Assembly (NCBI RefSeq): GCF_000745175.1
Contig: NZ_JQNI01000002.1
Coordinates: 1,097,001-1,161,000, forward strand
DNA: 64,000 nucleotides
Reading direction: 5' to 3'
Source of the DNA: Deinococcus sp. YIM 77859
Lineage (GTDB): Bacteria > Deinococcota > Deinococci > Deinococcales > Deinococcaceae
Of this stretch, positions 27,243 to 44,438 are shown piece by piece. Both the position numbers and the translations under genes were made by a program. Under the pieces are notes generated by a model, which saw nothing but the letters and a program-made list of their open reading frames with translations, had not been told where the DNA came from and did no database searches. How positions within the stretch are numbered: the stretch's first letter is position 1; every line of letters begins with the position of its first letter.

Positions 27243-28196
27243 ATGACTGATCTCCTGCGTGGCTGGCAGCCTGCCCCTCCCGGATTCAAACACGTTGTGA
27301 GCGTGTCCTTGGGGGGCAGTAAGCGCAATGCCCGCGAGGAGCTCAACGTGCTGGGGCAACCTTTTATCCTCGAACGCATCGGCACGGACGGCGACGAGCA
27401 GAGGGCGGCTGCCCTCTTTCAGGCACTCGACGGGCGAGTCGATGCCTTCGGATTGGGGGGCGCCGACCTGTACGTGATCGCCGCAGGACGGCGCTATACC
27501 TTCAACAACATCCGCCGGCTGGTGGCGAACGCCAAACTCACGCCCGTCCTGGACGGCAGCGGCCTGAAAAACACGCTTGAGCGCGAGGCGATCACGCAGC
27601 TTGACCCCCTGCTGAACTGGCGGACACAAAAGGTGCTGATGGTGAGTGCGGTCGACCGCTTCGGCATGGCAGAGGCGCTGGCGCAGGCCGGAGCGGACGT
27701 GGTGTACGGGGACATCGTGTTCGGCCTCAACCTGAATGTCCCTCTGCGTAGCCTCAAGGCGCTGCGCCGGGTCGCGCACCTGGCGCTGCCGGTCATCACC
27801 AAGTTCCCGCAAGACTGGTTTTACCCGACCGGCCAGAAGCAGGAAACGAGCGTGCAGGGCAAGGGAACCCGCCTCTACGCCTGGGCCGACGTGATCGCAG
27901 GAGACACCCACTACGTCAAACGCTACGCGCCGCCCATGCTCAGCGGCAAGACGGTCCTCACCCAAACCGTCACCGAAGCGGACCGAGTGTGGATGCAGGA
28001 ACGCGGCGTCGCCCGGTTGATCACCACCACACCTCGTATCGGCCGGCGCAACTTTGCCACCAACGTCTTAGAGGCCCTGTTTGTGGCCCTCAGCGGCCAA
28101 CGGGAGGCGTTGAGCGAGGGAGAGTACTTGCGTTACATCCGCGAGGTCGGATTCAAACCTGAAGTCAACGAACTCGCCGCACCTTCTGAAGCTTAG
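27243..28196 (+). CDS. Conserved Deinococcus-Thermus protein (annotated in relatives as quinate 5-dehydrogenase)
   Basis: 317 residues. The start at ATG 27243 is favoured over ATG 27234 because TACAAT (27230-27235) ends exactly 7 nt before it, the leaderless spacing. Visible motifs: SLGGSKRNAREEL at the N-terminus, ADLYVIAAGRRYTFNNIRRL, KVLMVSAVDRFGMAEALAQAGADVVYGDIVFGL and TTTPRIGRRNF. The middle motif resembles a nucleotide-binding beta-alpha-beta unit, but no classical GxGxxG is present. I recall the quinate 5-dehydrogenase label from related genomes; the activity is not evident from sequence. It stands alone between terminators. Confidence 0.65.
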   Translation: MTDLLRGWQPAPPGFKHVVSVSLGGSKRNAREELNVLGQPFILERIGTDGDEQRAAALFQALDGRVDAFGLGGADLYVIAAGRRYTFNNIRRLVANAKLTPVLDGSGLKNTLEREAITQLDPLLNWRTQKVLMVSAVDRFGMAEALAQAGADVVYGDIVFGLNLNVPLRSLKALRRVAHLALPVITKFPQDWFYPTGQKQETSVQGKGTRLYAWADVIAGDTHYVKRYAPPMLSGKTVLTQTVTEADRVWMQERGVARLITTTPRIGRRNFATNVLEALFVALSGQREALSEGEYLRYIREVGFKPEVNELAAPSEA

Positions 28197-28280
28197 CCTC
28201 GGCGTATGCATCACGCCCTTCTGGGTTTCCAGCCTCCTTGAGCCCTCAAAAGCCTTTCTGGACGCGCAGATCTTCCTCTG

Positions 28281-28364
28281 TTCACCCGTTGAGGTGCCCG
28301 CTCTTGACTGCGGGTGAATTCCGCGCTATTCTCTAGATATCACCGCCTGAGAAGGCGGTTTTTT
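28281..28364 (+). promoter_or_regulatory. Promoter, dyad and immediate intrinsic terminator upstream of xpt
   Basis: A near-consensus promoter TTGACT (28304-28309), 17 bp, TATTCT (28327-28332). A perfect dyad TTCACCCG (28281-28288) and CGGGTGAA (28311-28318), arms 30 bp apart, brackets the -35. A strong terminator CCGCCT-GAGA-AGGCGG followed by six T (28343-28364) begins about 4 nt after the expected start site. The RNA made would be only about 25 nt unless termination is bypassed. The terminator may instead end the upstream gene, 147 bp away. Confidence 0.65.
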
Positions 28365-28419
28365 GTGCTTCATGCCCCGCGCGTGTGGTGGCAGGCGGGA
28401 GACAGGTAGACTCGCCCCT

Positions 28420-29001
28420 ATGCAGGCACTGGTGGAGGCGATCCGCGAGCAGGGGGCGATGATGCCGGGGGGCATTCTGAAGGTGGACGGGCTGGTCAAC
28501 CACCAGCTTCTTCCGCACCTTACCCGCGAGATGGGCGAGCGCTTTGCGGCGGGGTTTGCCCCCCTTAGGCCCAACAAGGTCGTGACCATCGAGGTGAGCG
28601 GTATCGCGCCCGCACTGGCCACGGCCTTTGCGCTCAACGTGCCGCTGGTGTATGCGCGCAAGAAAAAGCCGATCACCATGCACGAGGTGGTCTATACGGC
28701 GAGGTCGGTCAGCCGCACCAAGGGCGGCGTGGTGGACCTCTTTGTGAGCAGCGAGTACCTGGGCCGGGAGGACCGGGTGATCGTGATTGATGACTTTCTC
28801 GCTTCCGGCGGAACGCTGCGGGCCCTCGCGCAGATCATCGAGCAGAGCGGCGCGAAGCTGCTGGGCCTGGGCTGCGTGATCGAAAAGGGCTTTGAGGAGG
28901 GCCGCGCGAGGCTGGCCGACCTCCAGGTTCCGATTCTTACGCTGGCGAACATCCTGCGCATGAACGAGGAAGAGGGCCTCGTGGTGGAGGCGGGGCGCTG
29001 A
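28420..29001 (+). CDS. xpt: Xanthine phosphoribosyltransferase
   Basis: 193 residues, standard size. Salvages xanthine to XMP with PRPP. The PRPP motif [14 protein letters not shown] lies near residues 120-133, and the family signature YARKKKP (78-84) and the C-terminal region ILRMNEEEG are present. The ATG is 7 nt after TAGACT (28407-28412), suggesting a leaderless transcript independent of the stronger promoter upstream. Purine riboswitches usual for Firmicute xpt genes are not seen. Confidence 0.92.
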   Translation: MQALVEAIREQGAMMPGGILKVDGLVNHQLLPHLTREMGERFAAGFAPLRPNKVVTIEVSGIAPALATAFALNVPLVYARKKKPITMHEVVYTARSVSRTKGGVVDLFVSSEYLGREDRVIVIDDFLASGGTLRALAQIIEQSGAKLLGLGCVIEKGFEEGRARLADLQVPILTLANILRMNEEEGLVVEAGR

Positions 29002-29090
29002 CGACGCGTGAGCGTAAGGGCTTCTGAACCTGGCGCTCAGGTGCGGAGCGGGAGGGCTGCCTAGGCTGGGAGCAGGAAGGATGTGACAAC

Positions 29091-29579
29091 GTGACCCAGC
29101 CTGATGCCCGATCGGCCCTGATCCCTGACCAGAGCGCTCGCGTGAACGTGGCCACCTACGCCACCTACGCCGAGGCGCAGCGTGCCGTGGACTACCTCAG
29201 TGACCAGCGTTTTCCGGTAGAACGTACGGCGATCGTCGGGGAGGGCCTCAAAACCATCGAGCAGGTCACGGGGCGTCTCGACTGGGGGCGCGCCGCGGGC
29301 CTGGGCTTTGGACAGGGCCTCTTCATTGGCCTTTTCGTCGGTCTGCTGTTTGGCCTGCTGGGGCTGACGGCGGGCAATTTCCTGTTTGCGGTCGCCTACG
29401 GCATGGTGCTGGGCGCGATCACCGGGCTGGTGTGGGGCCTGATCGGTTACGCGATGACCGGTGGGCGGCGCGACTTTACCTCCATCGGCGGCATGCGTGC
29501 TGAACGCTACGTGATTCTGGCCGACACGGAGGTAGCCGAGCAGGCGCGGGCCCTGCTCGCCCATCTCCCGCCGCGCTGA
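29091..29579 (+). CDS. General-stress-type membrane protein
   Basis: 162 residues from a GTG start; AGGAAGG lies upstream. An N-terminal module (VATYATYAEAQRAVDYLSDQRFPVERTAIVGEGL) of the stress protein 17M / DUF1269 kind, a Gly-rich hydrophobic core (about residues 66-122: GLGFGQGLFIGLFVGLLFGL and a second helix) and a short C-terminal segment YVILADTEVAEQARALL. It shares order and style with the 22330-22929 product. The role is unknown; relatives are often stress-induced. Confidence 0.75.
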   Translation: MTQPDARSALIPDQSARVNVATYATYAEAQRAVDYLSDQRFPVERTAIVGEGLKTIEQVTGRLDWGRAAGLGFGQGLFIGLFVGLLFGLLGLTAGNFLFAVAYGMVLGAITGLVWGLIGYAMTGGRRDFTSIGGMRAERYVILADTEVAEQARALLAHLPPR

Positions 29580-29619
29580 GGCATCCCGGCCCGTGTTCCC
29601 GTGCCAGGAACGGGGCGCG

Positions 29620-29635
29620 CCAAACGGGCGTTTGG
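29620..29635. promoter_or_regulatory. Perfect 16-bp palindrome abutting the pccB -10 box
   Basis: CCAAACGGGCGTTTGG, seven-bp arms around GG, ends 1 bp before TAGCAT (29637-29642), which is 6 nt before the pccB ATG. It therefore occupies the -35/-10 spacer. The size fits a TetR- or GntR-type dimer; repression by an acyl-CoA-responsive regulator is a guess from the downstream gene. Confidence 0.6.
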
Positions 29636-29648
29636 GTAGCATGGCGCC

Positions 29649-31211
<1,563 letters not shown>

Positions 31212-31214
31212 GGC

Positions 31215-31877
31215 TCAGGTATGGCCTGGTGGGGCCAGCCGAAAGCTCACCTCCGCCGCTTCGGTCACGGTCAGCGGGCTCGTCTCCGGCAGGCTGGCCC
31301 GCAGGCTTCCCCCCAGCTCGAACGCGGCATTCAGAAGGGGCGCGTCGGCCGCCGGGTCGAGGGTACCCCACAGGTGGGCAGCTCCCCCAAGCGAATCTGC
31401 CCGCCACAGCAGCGCCCCGACGGCTTCGCCCCCGGCATAGGCCAGCAGCAGCGTGTAGGCGCGGTCCCCTTCCAGCCGTGCCGCGAGGTGCCGGGCCAGT
31501 GGCGCGGCCCATTCGGGCGTTCCGTAGGCCTCTGTGAGAACGGCGGCCCAGGTGGACAGCGCGAGGCGCGAAACCTGCTCCACGGTGATCGCTCGCGGCG
31601 CAGCCGACAGATGGTAGGTCCCGAGGCGCAGGGTCGCGACCGCCTCGCCGGGGAGGGGGACGGTGGACGCGAGGAGGGGAGGCAGAACCTGCGTGTCATG
31701 CCACCGCAGCAGGGCGGCCAGGCGCGCTGGGTCGGCATCGGGCACAAAGGACGCATTCAGAGCGAGGATGTTGACGCCGGGCGTCTGTAGGGTCACCGCA
31801 CCCTGGAAATCACGCCGCAGGCCAGAGAGCGGCTCGAAATACGTGACGAGTTGAGCGAGGGCCGGGGGAAGGGTCAT
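31215..31877 (-). CDS. Hypothetical protein, possibly a degenerate GNAT fold
   Basis: 220 residues. The C-terminal half contains a strand pair (AYTLLLAYAGGEAVGALLWR) reminiscent of the central beta hairpin of GNAT acetyltransferases, followed by a domain with LGGAAHLWGTL, but the acetyl-CoA loop Q/RxxGxG/A is not evident. The N-terminal half has ALNASFVPDADPARLAALL, seen in some GNAT-tandem proteins. The ATG is 6 nt after TAGGCT (31884-31889), supporting expression. The call is tentative. Confidence 0.6.
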   Translation of the reverse strand: MTLPPALAQLVTYFEPLSGLRRDFQGAVTLQTPGVNILALNASFVPDADPARLAALLRWHDTQVLPPLLASTVPLPGEAVATLRLGTYHLSAAPRAITVEQVSRLALSTWAAVLTEAYGTPEWAAPLARHLAARLEGDRAYTLLLAYAGGEAVGALLWRADSLGGAAHLWGTLDPAADAPLLNAAFELGGSLRASLPETSPLTVTEAAEVSFRLAPPGHT

Positions 31878-31937
31878 GGGGGCAGCCTACTGAAGACAGG
31901 CACGCAAAACGCCGCCCCCAGGGATGGAGGCGGCGGT

Positions 31938-32012
<75 letters not shown>

Positions 32013-32055
32013 CTCCACAGGCTTTCGCGCCGGGCGCGGCGTCAGGCAAGGAAAA

Positions 32056-32085
32056 ATTCTAGGCGAGGCCAGCTGGAGAAGTCAA
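32056..32085 (-). promoter_or_regulatory. Promoter of tRNA-Glu
   Basis: On the minus strand TTGACT (32085-32080), 18 bp, TAGAAT (32061-32056), 43 nt before the tRNA 5' end. Confidence 0.8.
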
Positions 32086-32126
32086 GGCGACCTGACCAAA
32101 GGCGCGTGAGGGGGTCAGGGAGGACC

Positions 32127-32639
32127 TTATTCCAGATCGTCGTAGTGGTGGAGCAGGGCGGCTTCCGGGTCGCCGCCGGGGTGGTGGTGCCGCGCGACCA
32201 GCCGAGCGACGCGGGGCCGGGCTCCGGCACGGGCAAGCAGTTCGGCGCCCAATTCGGGGTGGTAGGCCCGCACCGCCAGGGGACCAAGGGGCAGCAGGCG
32301 GCTTAGGCGGTTCGGAACCAGGCCGACCAGCACGCGCTCAAGCAGGTGGTAGCGGCGAATGCTCTTGCCGCAGTCGTGCAGCAGGGCAGCGGCGATCACC
32401 TCGGGTGACGCGGCCGGGTGATCACGCAGCAGGTGCCGGGTCACGCGACAGGCATGCTCGCGGTCACGGGCATCCATCCCCAGGTACACGCGGCCTTCAG
32501 CAGGCGTGAGGCAAGCCAGGGCCCAACGGTCTGCCGGGCGAGCGGAAGCAGCCGTCAGACTGCGCGCCAGCCGCTGCACCTTGCCCCCATAGCCACGCGC
32601 CTTGCGGGCCAGCCGAGCGGAGAGAGGCAGAGGGCGCAT
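32127..32639 (-). CDS. HD-domain phosphohydrolase
   Basis: 170 residues from ATG 32639, chosen because TATCCT (32652-32647) is 7 nt upstream; the open frame runs further back into the trxB 3' end. HD superfamily ligands: REHACRV (first His), LLHDCGK (HD pair), a helix with YHPELGAELL, and RHHHP near the C-terminus. It probably hydrolyses a nucleotide or related phosphoester. The basic N-terminus (ARLARKARGYGGKVQRLAR) could bind nucleic acid or membrane. Substrate unknown. Confidence 0.8.
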   Translation of the reverse strand: MRPLPLSARLARKARGYGGKVQRLARSLTAASARPADRWALACLTPAEGRVYLGMDARDREHACRVTRHLLRDHPAASPEVIAAALLHDCGKSIRRYHLLERVLVGLVPNRLSRLLPLGPLAVRAYHPELGAELLARAGARPRVARLVARHHHPGGDPEAALLHHYDDLE

Positions 32640-32694
32640 AGCACAAGGATAAGGGGAAGAGCCGCTGCCCTCCCCTTGTGGCCAGCTCTCCGGA

Positions 32695-33672
<978 letters not shown>

Positions 33673-33781
33673 AAAAAAAGCGTACCACCACGCACATTCA
33701 AGGATGGTCAGCCGCGCACACTTTATTTTTTAAAGCTATGGGGACAAGAAACACCCCCGCGGGGAGCGGGGGCGCGCAGGA

Positions 33782-33855
33782 TGGCTGGGGCACGTGGATT
33801 CGAACCACGATTAACTGATCCAGAGTCAGTCGTCCTGCCGTTAGACGATGCCCCA
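33782..33855 (-). tRNA. tRNA-Gln (CTG)
   Basis: 74 nt with encoded CCA (33782-33784). Acceptor TGGGGCA with TGCCCCA, discriminator G, anticodon loop CTCTGGA between ACTGA and TCAGT, giving CTG; T-arm GTTCGAATCC. U1 and G73 are glutamine identity features. Confidence 0.97.
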
Positions 33856-33895
33856 CCGGTTGTGGCCCTACCCCTGCTTCGGGTGAGCGTGTGGG

Positions 33896-33925
33896 AGTAT
33901 ACGGGGGCGCCCGCTTGGCCGTCAA
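33896..33925 (-). promoter_or_regulatory. Promoter of tRNA-Gln
   Basis: On the minus strand TTGACG (33925-33920), 18 bp, TATACT (33901-33896), 40 nt before the tRNA. It is back to back with the rpsA promoter. Confidence 0.8.
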
Positions 33926-33979
33926 GCGCCGGGGTGGCCCAGCGGCCCTGGAGGCCGAATGAACCGTGTCCGGGCGTGC

Positions 33980-34008
33980 TTGCCCCCCCTGACGGGTGGT
34001 GGTACACT
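33980..34008 (+). promoter_or_regulatory. Promoter of rpsA
   Basis: TTGCCC (33980-33985), 17 bp, TACACT (34003-34008). It gives a leader of about 69 nt with AGGAGG (34068-34073) and a second GGAG next to the start. Confidence 0.7.
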
Positions 34009-34064
34009 GAGTCGTTACCGCGCAGAGCGCAGGTTACGTGGCGCCCACACACAAAGTGCAGGCG

Positions 34065-35841
<1,777 letters not shown>

Positions 35842-35853
35842 GTCTGCTTTCGA

Positions 35854-35891
35854 AACACGGCCCGCTGGGAGCGCTCCCGGTGGGCCGTGTT
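35854..35891 (+). terminator. Terminator after rpsA
   Basis: AACACGGCCC (35854-35863) pairs with GGGCCGTGTT (35882-35891), and the interior carries GGGAGC/GCTCCC, giving a long nearly continuous stem. It starts 13 bp after the stop codon. Confidence 0.75.
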
Positions 35892-35915
35892 CCCTTGCTG
35901 GGGTAGGCTGCGGGT

Positions 35916-36911
35916 ATGTCAAGCGCACAGGGACTCAGCTGGGGCATTCTGGGTGCAGCGCGGATCGCGCGGGCTCTTCTTCCGGCGATTCGGGCCGCCG
36001 GCGGCAAGGTCACGATGCTGGGGGTGCGGGAACCGCGCTCCGAGCGAGCACAGGCCTTTGCGGCGCAGTGGGGCATTGAGCGCGTGGGGTCCTATGCCGA
36101 CGTCTTGGCCTCGGAGGTGGAAGCGATCTACAATCCCCTTCCCAACGACGCGCACCTGCCCTGGACCGAGGCGGCGTTGCGGGCCGGCAAACATGCCTTG
36201 ACGGAAAAACCGCTCGCCCTCCATGCGGGCGAGGCGCAGGCACTTGCGGACGCGGCGGCACAGACCGGCCGAGTGCTGCTGGAAGCTTTTGCCTACCGCT
36301 TTCAACCCCAGGTCATTCGGCTGCGTGAGCTGGTACGGTCCGGGGAACTGGGGGAGATACGGGCCTACCGGGGGGCCTTTGGCTTTCCGCTCACCCGGCC
36401 CGACGATTTTCGCTGGCTGGCCGAACGGGGCGGCGGTGCCCTCTACGACGTGGGATGTTATCCGGTCAACCTGGCGCGGCTACTGCTGGGTGAGCCGGAG
36501 AGCGTGACCGCCCAGGCCCGCTGGACCCCGGGCGGCGTGGATGTGGGCCTGAGCGGCACGCTGCACTTCGGCGCGAGTCTAGCGAGCATCGACTGTGCTT
36601 TTGACTGGGGCCCTGTTCCGACGCAGCGCCTCACGCTGGTTGGAACGTCCGGCACGCTGGAGATGGCCGGCGCCTTTCGCAGCAAGACGGACACGGAAAC
36701 GGCCTTGCGGGTCCAAACTGACAAGGGCGAACGAACCGAAACCTTTCCTCCGCACGACGGCTACGCCGCCATGGTCGCGCATTTCCAGCGCGTGGTGCGG
36801 GGCGACGAGCCCGCACGCTATCCGCCAGAGGACGCCGTGCGGCAGGCACGGGTCCTGGACGCGCTGTACGCGGCGGCCCGGGAGGGGCAAGCGGCGATGG
36901 TCAACCGCTGA
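35916..36911 (+). CDS. Gfo/Idh/MocA family oxidoreductase
   Basis: 331 residues. N-terminal Rossmann fold ([17 protein letters not shown]), then [29 protein letters not shown], with the EKP lysine typical of the family, and a C-terminal alpha/beta domain with [16 protein letters not shown]. It would use NAD(P) on a sugar, inositol or similar alcohol; the substrate cannot be read from sequence. The ATG is 6 nt after TAGGCT (35904-35909), leaderless, so it is independent of rpsA. It converges with comEC. Confidence 0.9.
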   Translation: MSSAQGLSWGILGAARIARALLPAIRAAGGKVTMLGVREPRSERAQAFAAQWGIERVGSYADVLASEVEAIYNPLPNDAHLPWTEAALRAGKHALTEKPLALHAGEAQALADAAAQTGRVLLEAFAYRFQPQVIRLRELVRSGELGEIRAYRGAFGFPLTRPDDFRWLAERGGGALYDVGCYPVNLARLLLGEPESVTAQARWTPGGVDVGLSGTLHFGASLASIDCAFDWGPVPTQRLTLVGTSGTLEMAGAFRSKTDTETALRVQTDKGERTETFPPHDGYAAMVAHFQRVVRGDEPARYPPEDAVRQARVLDALYAAAREGQAAMVNR

Positions 36912-36914
36912 CGC

Positions 36915-39115
<2,201 letters not shown>

Positions 39116-39116
<1 letters not shown>

Positions 39117-39460
39117 CAAAAGGTCACGAGGGGACGCAGGACCTGGAGGGTGGCGGGCCCGATCCCCTTGACCCGGTCGAGATCGGCCAGGCTGCGGTAG
39201 GGTCTTCCCTGCACGATCCGCGCGGCCAGCGCCGGGCCGACCCGGGGCAGGGCCTCCAGCTGCTCTAGGGAAGCGGTATTCAGGTTCAGCCGGCCGGAGA
39301 GAAGCGGTTTGACGCTCGCGGTGGTGGGGTATTCGGGGGCAAGCTGTGCTGGTGCGGGTGGCGGCAGGGCCACCCGCGTCACGGTGGGGACCGGGGCGGT
39401 AGGGTGCAGCACGGGGGCCAGCGCCAGCCCGGCCACAGTGAGTAGACCGCCCGCCAGCAC
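39116..39460 (-). CDS. comEA: ComEA-like DNA-binding protein
   Basis: About 114 residues from a tentative GTG start at 39460; the true start may lie a few codons upstream because RHW before the membrane helix would fit a signal anchor, yet no start codon with good signals is seen. A hydrophobic helix ([17 protein letters not shown]), a Pro/Val/Thr-rich linker, and two helix-hairpin-helix motifs ([20 protein letters not shown] and [18 protein letters not shown]). It binds incoming double-stranded DNA in the periplasm and hands it to ComEC, with which it overlaps by 1 nt. Confidence 0.85.
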
Positions 39461-39553
39461 CAGGGTCCAGTGCCGTTCGGAAGGACACGGGCAGTGTACG
39501 GCTCGCCGCAGGGCGTAGGGACCACATCTGCGGCGTAGGCGTATGCTCTCCCG

Positions 39554-40465
<912 letters not shown>

Positions 40466-40489
40466 AGGCCACCGGGAACCTCGACGCGC

Positions 40490-41563
<1,074 letters not shown>

Positions 41564-41612
41564 AGCAGGACAGTATAGCGGGAAGGAGCAGTGGTAGAAT
41601 CGCGCGTTCTCT

Positions 41613-43028
41613 ATGGCGCGCCCCCCTCAACCTCCGGCGTCCGGTGTTCACTCGCACTCGCCTGGCCTCCCCCGCGTTCGTCAACCCCTCCTCGCACGGA
41701 TCAGCCCGCCGCAACTGATCGCCCTGACCTTCGCCGTGGGCATCCTGCTGGGAGCGCTGCTGCTGTGGCTGCCCCTGACCCACGGCCCGGGGCGCACGGT
41801 GACCTTTATTCAGGCCCTCTTCACGGCCACCAGCGCGCTGTGTGTGACGGGCCTCAACGTCTTGGATCCCAGCCGCGACTTCAACCGGCTGGGTCAGGTG
41901 GTCATCCTGCTGCTCATTCAGGTGGGCGGCCTGGGCATCATCACCTTTGGAACCGTGTTCGCGCTCCTGAGGCGGCGGCGCATCCACTACAGCGAACGCA
42001 TCCGGCTCGCCCAGCAGGTGAGCGCCTTGAGCGCTGGCGACGTCGTGCCCCTTATCCGCAACATCTTCCTGTACACCTTTGTGATCGAGGCGGTCGGGGC
42101 GGCGCTGCTCGCCTGGCGCTTCGTTCCGCTGGAGGGCTGGGGCCAGGGCCTTTTCTATGCGGTCTTTCACGCGGTGAGCGCCTTTAACAATGCGGGCTTT
42201 GCCCTCTACAGTGACAACCTGGTGCGCTTCGTGGATGATCCGCTGGTCAGCCTGGTGGTCGCCCTGCTGGTGATCCTAGGGGGAATGGGCTTCTTGGTGC
42301 AGCTCAACGTGGTGGCGCACCTTGTCAACCCCCGGCGCCACCGCCTGCTCATTCACTCCAAGCTGGTTCTCACGATGATGGGCGCCCTGCTGCTGATCGG
42401 CACCGTGGCCTACCTGGCGCTGGAGTGGGGAAATCCCCGAACGCTCGCGCCGCTCCCCCTGTGGGACAAGCTGCTCGCGAGTTTTTTCCAGAGTGTCGTG
42501 ACCCGTACGGCGGGCTTTAATACCCTCGACTACGGCGCGATGGGACTGAGCACGGTCTTTATCACCATCATCCTGATGTTTATCGGGGCCAATCCCGGCT
42601 CCACCGGGGGCGGCATCAAGACCAGTACCTTTTACGTGATGATGGCGTCCGCCTGGAGCATGGTCCGGGGCCAGCGCGACACCACTCTGTTCGGGCGGCG
42701 GATCGACCCGGACACCATCCTGCGGGCGATGACGGTGGGGCTTCTCAGCATCGGCCTGGTGAACACGATGTTCATCCTGCTGCTACTCACCAACACCAAT
42801 CCGCAGGTGCAGTTCGTGCAGCTTTTCTTTGAGGCGGTCAGCGCCTTTGGCACCGTAGGCCTCAGCATGAACACCACGCCGCTCCTGAACCCGTCACAGG
42901 AACTCGTGCTCGTCGGGCTGATGTACCTCGGCCGAATCGGGCCCCTCACCTTTGCGGTGGCATTTAACTCCCGCACAGAGCGGGACCTGGTTCGTTATCC
43001 CGCCGAAAAGGACATCCTGATCGGTTAA
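41613..43028 (+). CDS. ktrB: K+ uptake channel subunit, TrkH/KtrB family (first copy)
   Basis: 471 residues, four M1-P-M2 repeats. Filter segments with the conserved Gly: TSALCVTGLNV, VSAFNNAGFAL, RTAGFNTLDYG, VSAFGTVGLSMN. The size and lack of N-terminal additions fit KtrB. It takes up K+ (Na+-coupled in known Ktr systems) under control of a KtrA ring. TAGAAT (41595-41600) lies 12 nt before ATG. It is followed after 2 bp by a paralogue, so the operon is ktrB1-ktrB2-ktrA. Confidence 0.93.
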   Translation: MARPPQPPASGVHSHSPGLPRVRQPLLARISPPQLIALTFAVGILLGALLLWLPLTHGPGRTVTFIQALFTATSALCVTGLNVLDPSRDFNRLGQVVILLLIQVGGLGIITFGTVFALLRRRRIHYSERIRLAQQVSALSAGDVVPLIRNIFLYTFVIEAVGAALLAWRFVPLEGWGQGLFYAVFHAVSAFNNAGFALYSDNLVRFVDDPLVSLVVALLVILGGMGFLVQLNVVAHLVNPRRHRLLIHSKLVLTMMGALLLIGTVAYLALEWGNPRTLAPLPLWDKLLASFFQSVVTRTAGFNTLDYGAMGLSTVFITIILMFIGANPGSTGGGIKTSTFYVMMASAWSMVRGQRDTTLFGRRIDPDTILRAMTVGLLSIGLVNTMFILLLLTNTNPQVQFVQLFFEAVSAFGTVGLSMNTTPLLNPSQELVLVGLMYLGRIGPLTFAVAFNSRTERDLVRYPAEKDILIG

Positions 43029-43030
43029 CC

Positions 43031-44422
43031 ATGCGCTGGCCTCCTTTTCGTTCGCCTGCTCCGGCCAGCACACCCCGCCGGAGCCTGACCGCCCGCCTCC
43101 AGCCCCCGCAACTGATCGCTACCGTGTACCTGATCGGGATCGTCCTGGGCACAGCGCTCCTGCACCTGCCCGGCGTGAGCGCGCCCGGCGCGCGGCTCAG
43201 CAGCGTGGACCTGCTCTTTACAGCCACGAGCGCGATTTGTATCACCGGGCTGGTGATAGAGGACACTGGAGAAGCCTTTACCCGGCTGGGGCAGGTGCTC
43301 ATCATCGGTCTGGCCCAGGTGGGCGGGCTGGGCATCCTGACCTTTGGAACACTCTTTGCCTTTCTGCTGGGACGGCGGGTGAATTTCAGTGAGCGGCAGC
43401 ACCTCGCGCAGCAGGTGAACGCGCTCGACGTCGGCGGAGTGCTGTCTCTGATCCGCATCATCTTCCTGTACACGCTGGTCGCGGAGGTGGTGGGTGCCCT
43501 GCTTCTCGCGCTGCGCTTCGTGCCGCAGTTCGGGTGGGGAGAAGGGCTTTACCACGCCGTCTTTCACGCCATCAGCGCCTACAACAACGCGGGCTTCGTG
43601 GTGGTGCCCGGCGGAATGGGCCAGTACGCCGAAGACCCGCTTGTCAGCCTCACCATCAGCGGCCTGATCATCCTGGGCGGCCTGGGATTTCTCGTGCAAC
43701 TGAATGTGCTGACCCACTTCCTGCAGCCCCGGCGCAACCGCCTGCTGATCTACAGCCGGCTTACGCTGCTGACGACCGGCCTGCTGCTGCTGGTCGGCAC
43801 GGTGCTGATCCTGCTGCTGGAATGGGGGAACGAGCGCACACTGGGGCCGCTGTCCGCCCCCGGCAAACTGCTTGCCGCCCTGTTCCAGAGCGTCACGCCG
43901 CGCTCTGGGGGCTTTGCCACGGTGGACATCAGCAGCATGACAAATGCGAGCATCTTTCTGCTGATTGCCCTGATGTTCGTCGGCGCCAACAGCGGCTCGA
44001 CCGGCGGCGGCATCAAGACGAGCACCTTTGCCATCCTGGTGGGCAGCGCCTGGAATATGGTGCGGGGGCGCGGCGAGCTCATTGCCTTTGGGCGCCGGGT
44101 CGAGCCGGAAAACGTGGTGCGGGCCGGAACGGTCACCACCCTCTACGCCCTGTTGGTCGCCACGGCCTTTTTTGCGCTGCTCGCCACCAATCCGCAGCTG
44201 GGCTTTACGCCCCTGCTGTTCGAAACGGTGAGCGCGGCGGCCACCGTGGGCCTCAGCCTGAATACCACCCACCTCATCAATGACCCTGGCCTGGTGATCC
44301 TGACCGTGCTGATGTACCTGGGCCGCATCGGACCGGTCACCTTTGCGGTCGCCTTTAGCCTGCGCAACCAGCAGAGCCGAGCCGTGAAGTACCCCCCCGA
44401 GCGCGACATCTTGGTCGGGTAG
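43031..44422 (+). CDS. ktrB: K+ uptake channel subunit, TrkH/KtrB family (second copy)
   Basis: 463 residues, same architecture as the gene before. Filter segments TSAICITGLVI, ISAYNNAGFVV, RSGGFATVDIS, VSAAATVGLSLN. The third and fourth pore segments differ from copy 1, so ion selectivity or gating may differ. It begins 2 bp after the first copy's stop and is followed after 16 bp by ktrA. The arrangement suggests a duplication with later divergence. Confidence 0.93.
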   Translation: MRWPPFRSPAPASTPRRSLTARLQPPQLIATVYLIGIVLGTALLHLPGVSAPGARLSSVDLLFTATSAICITGLVIEDTGEAFTRLGQVLIIGLAQVGGLGILTFGTLFAFLLGRRVNFSERQHLAQQVNALDVGGVLSLIRIIFLYTLVAEVVGALLLALRFVPQFGWGEGLYHAVFHAISAYNNAGFVVVPGGMGQYAEDPLVSLTISGLIILGGLGFLVQLNVLTHFLQPRRNRLLIYSRLTLLTTGLLLLVGTVLILLLEWGNERTLGPLSAPGKLLAALFQSVTPRSGGFATVDISSMTNASIFLLIALMFVGANSGSTGGGIKTSTFAILVGSAWNMVRGRGELIAFGRRVEPENVVRAGTVTTLYALLVATAFFALLATNPQLGFTPLLFETVSAAATVGLSLNTTHLINDPGLVILTVLMYLGRIGPVTFAVAFSLRNQQSRAVKYPPERDILVG

Positions 44423-44438
44423 AAAGCGAGGAAGACCT

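Noticed and set aside
39117..39527. Upstream extension of the comEC frame to 870 codons
   Set aside because: The added 137 codons overlap comEA in another frame and are Arg/Pro/Gly-rich; ComEC homology starts at the ATG that overlaps the comEA stop.
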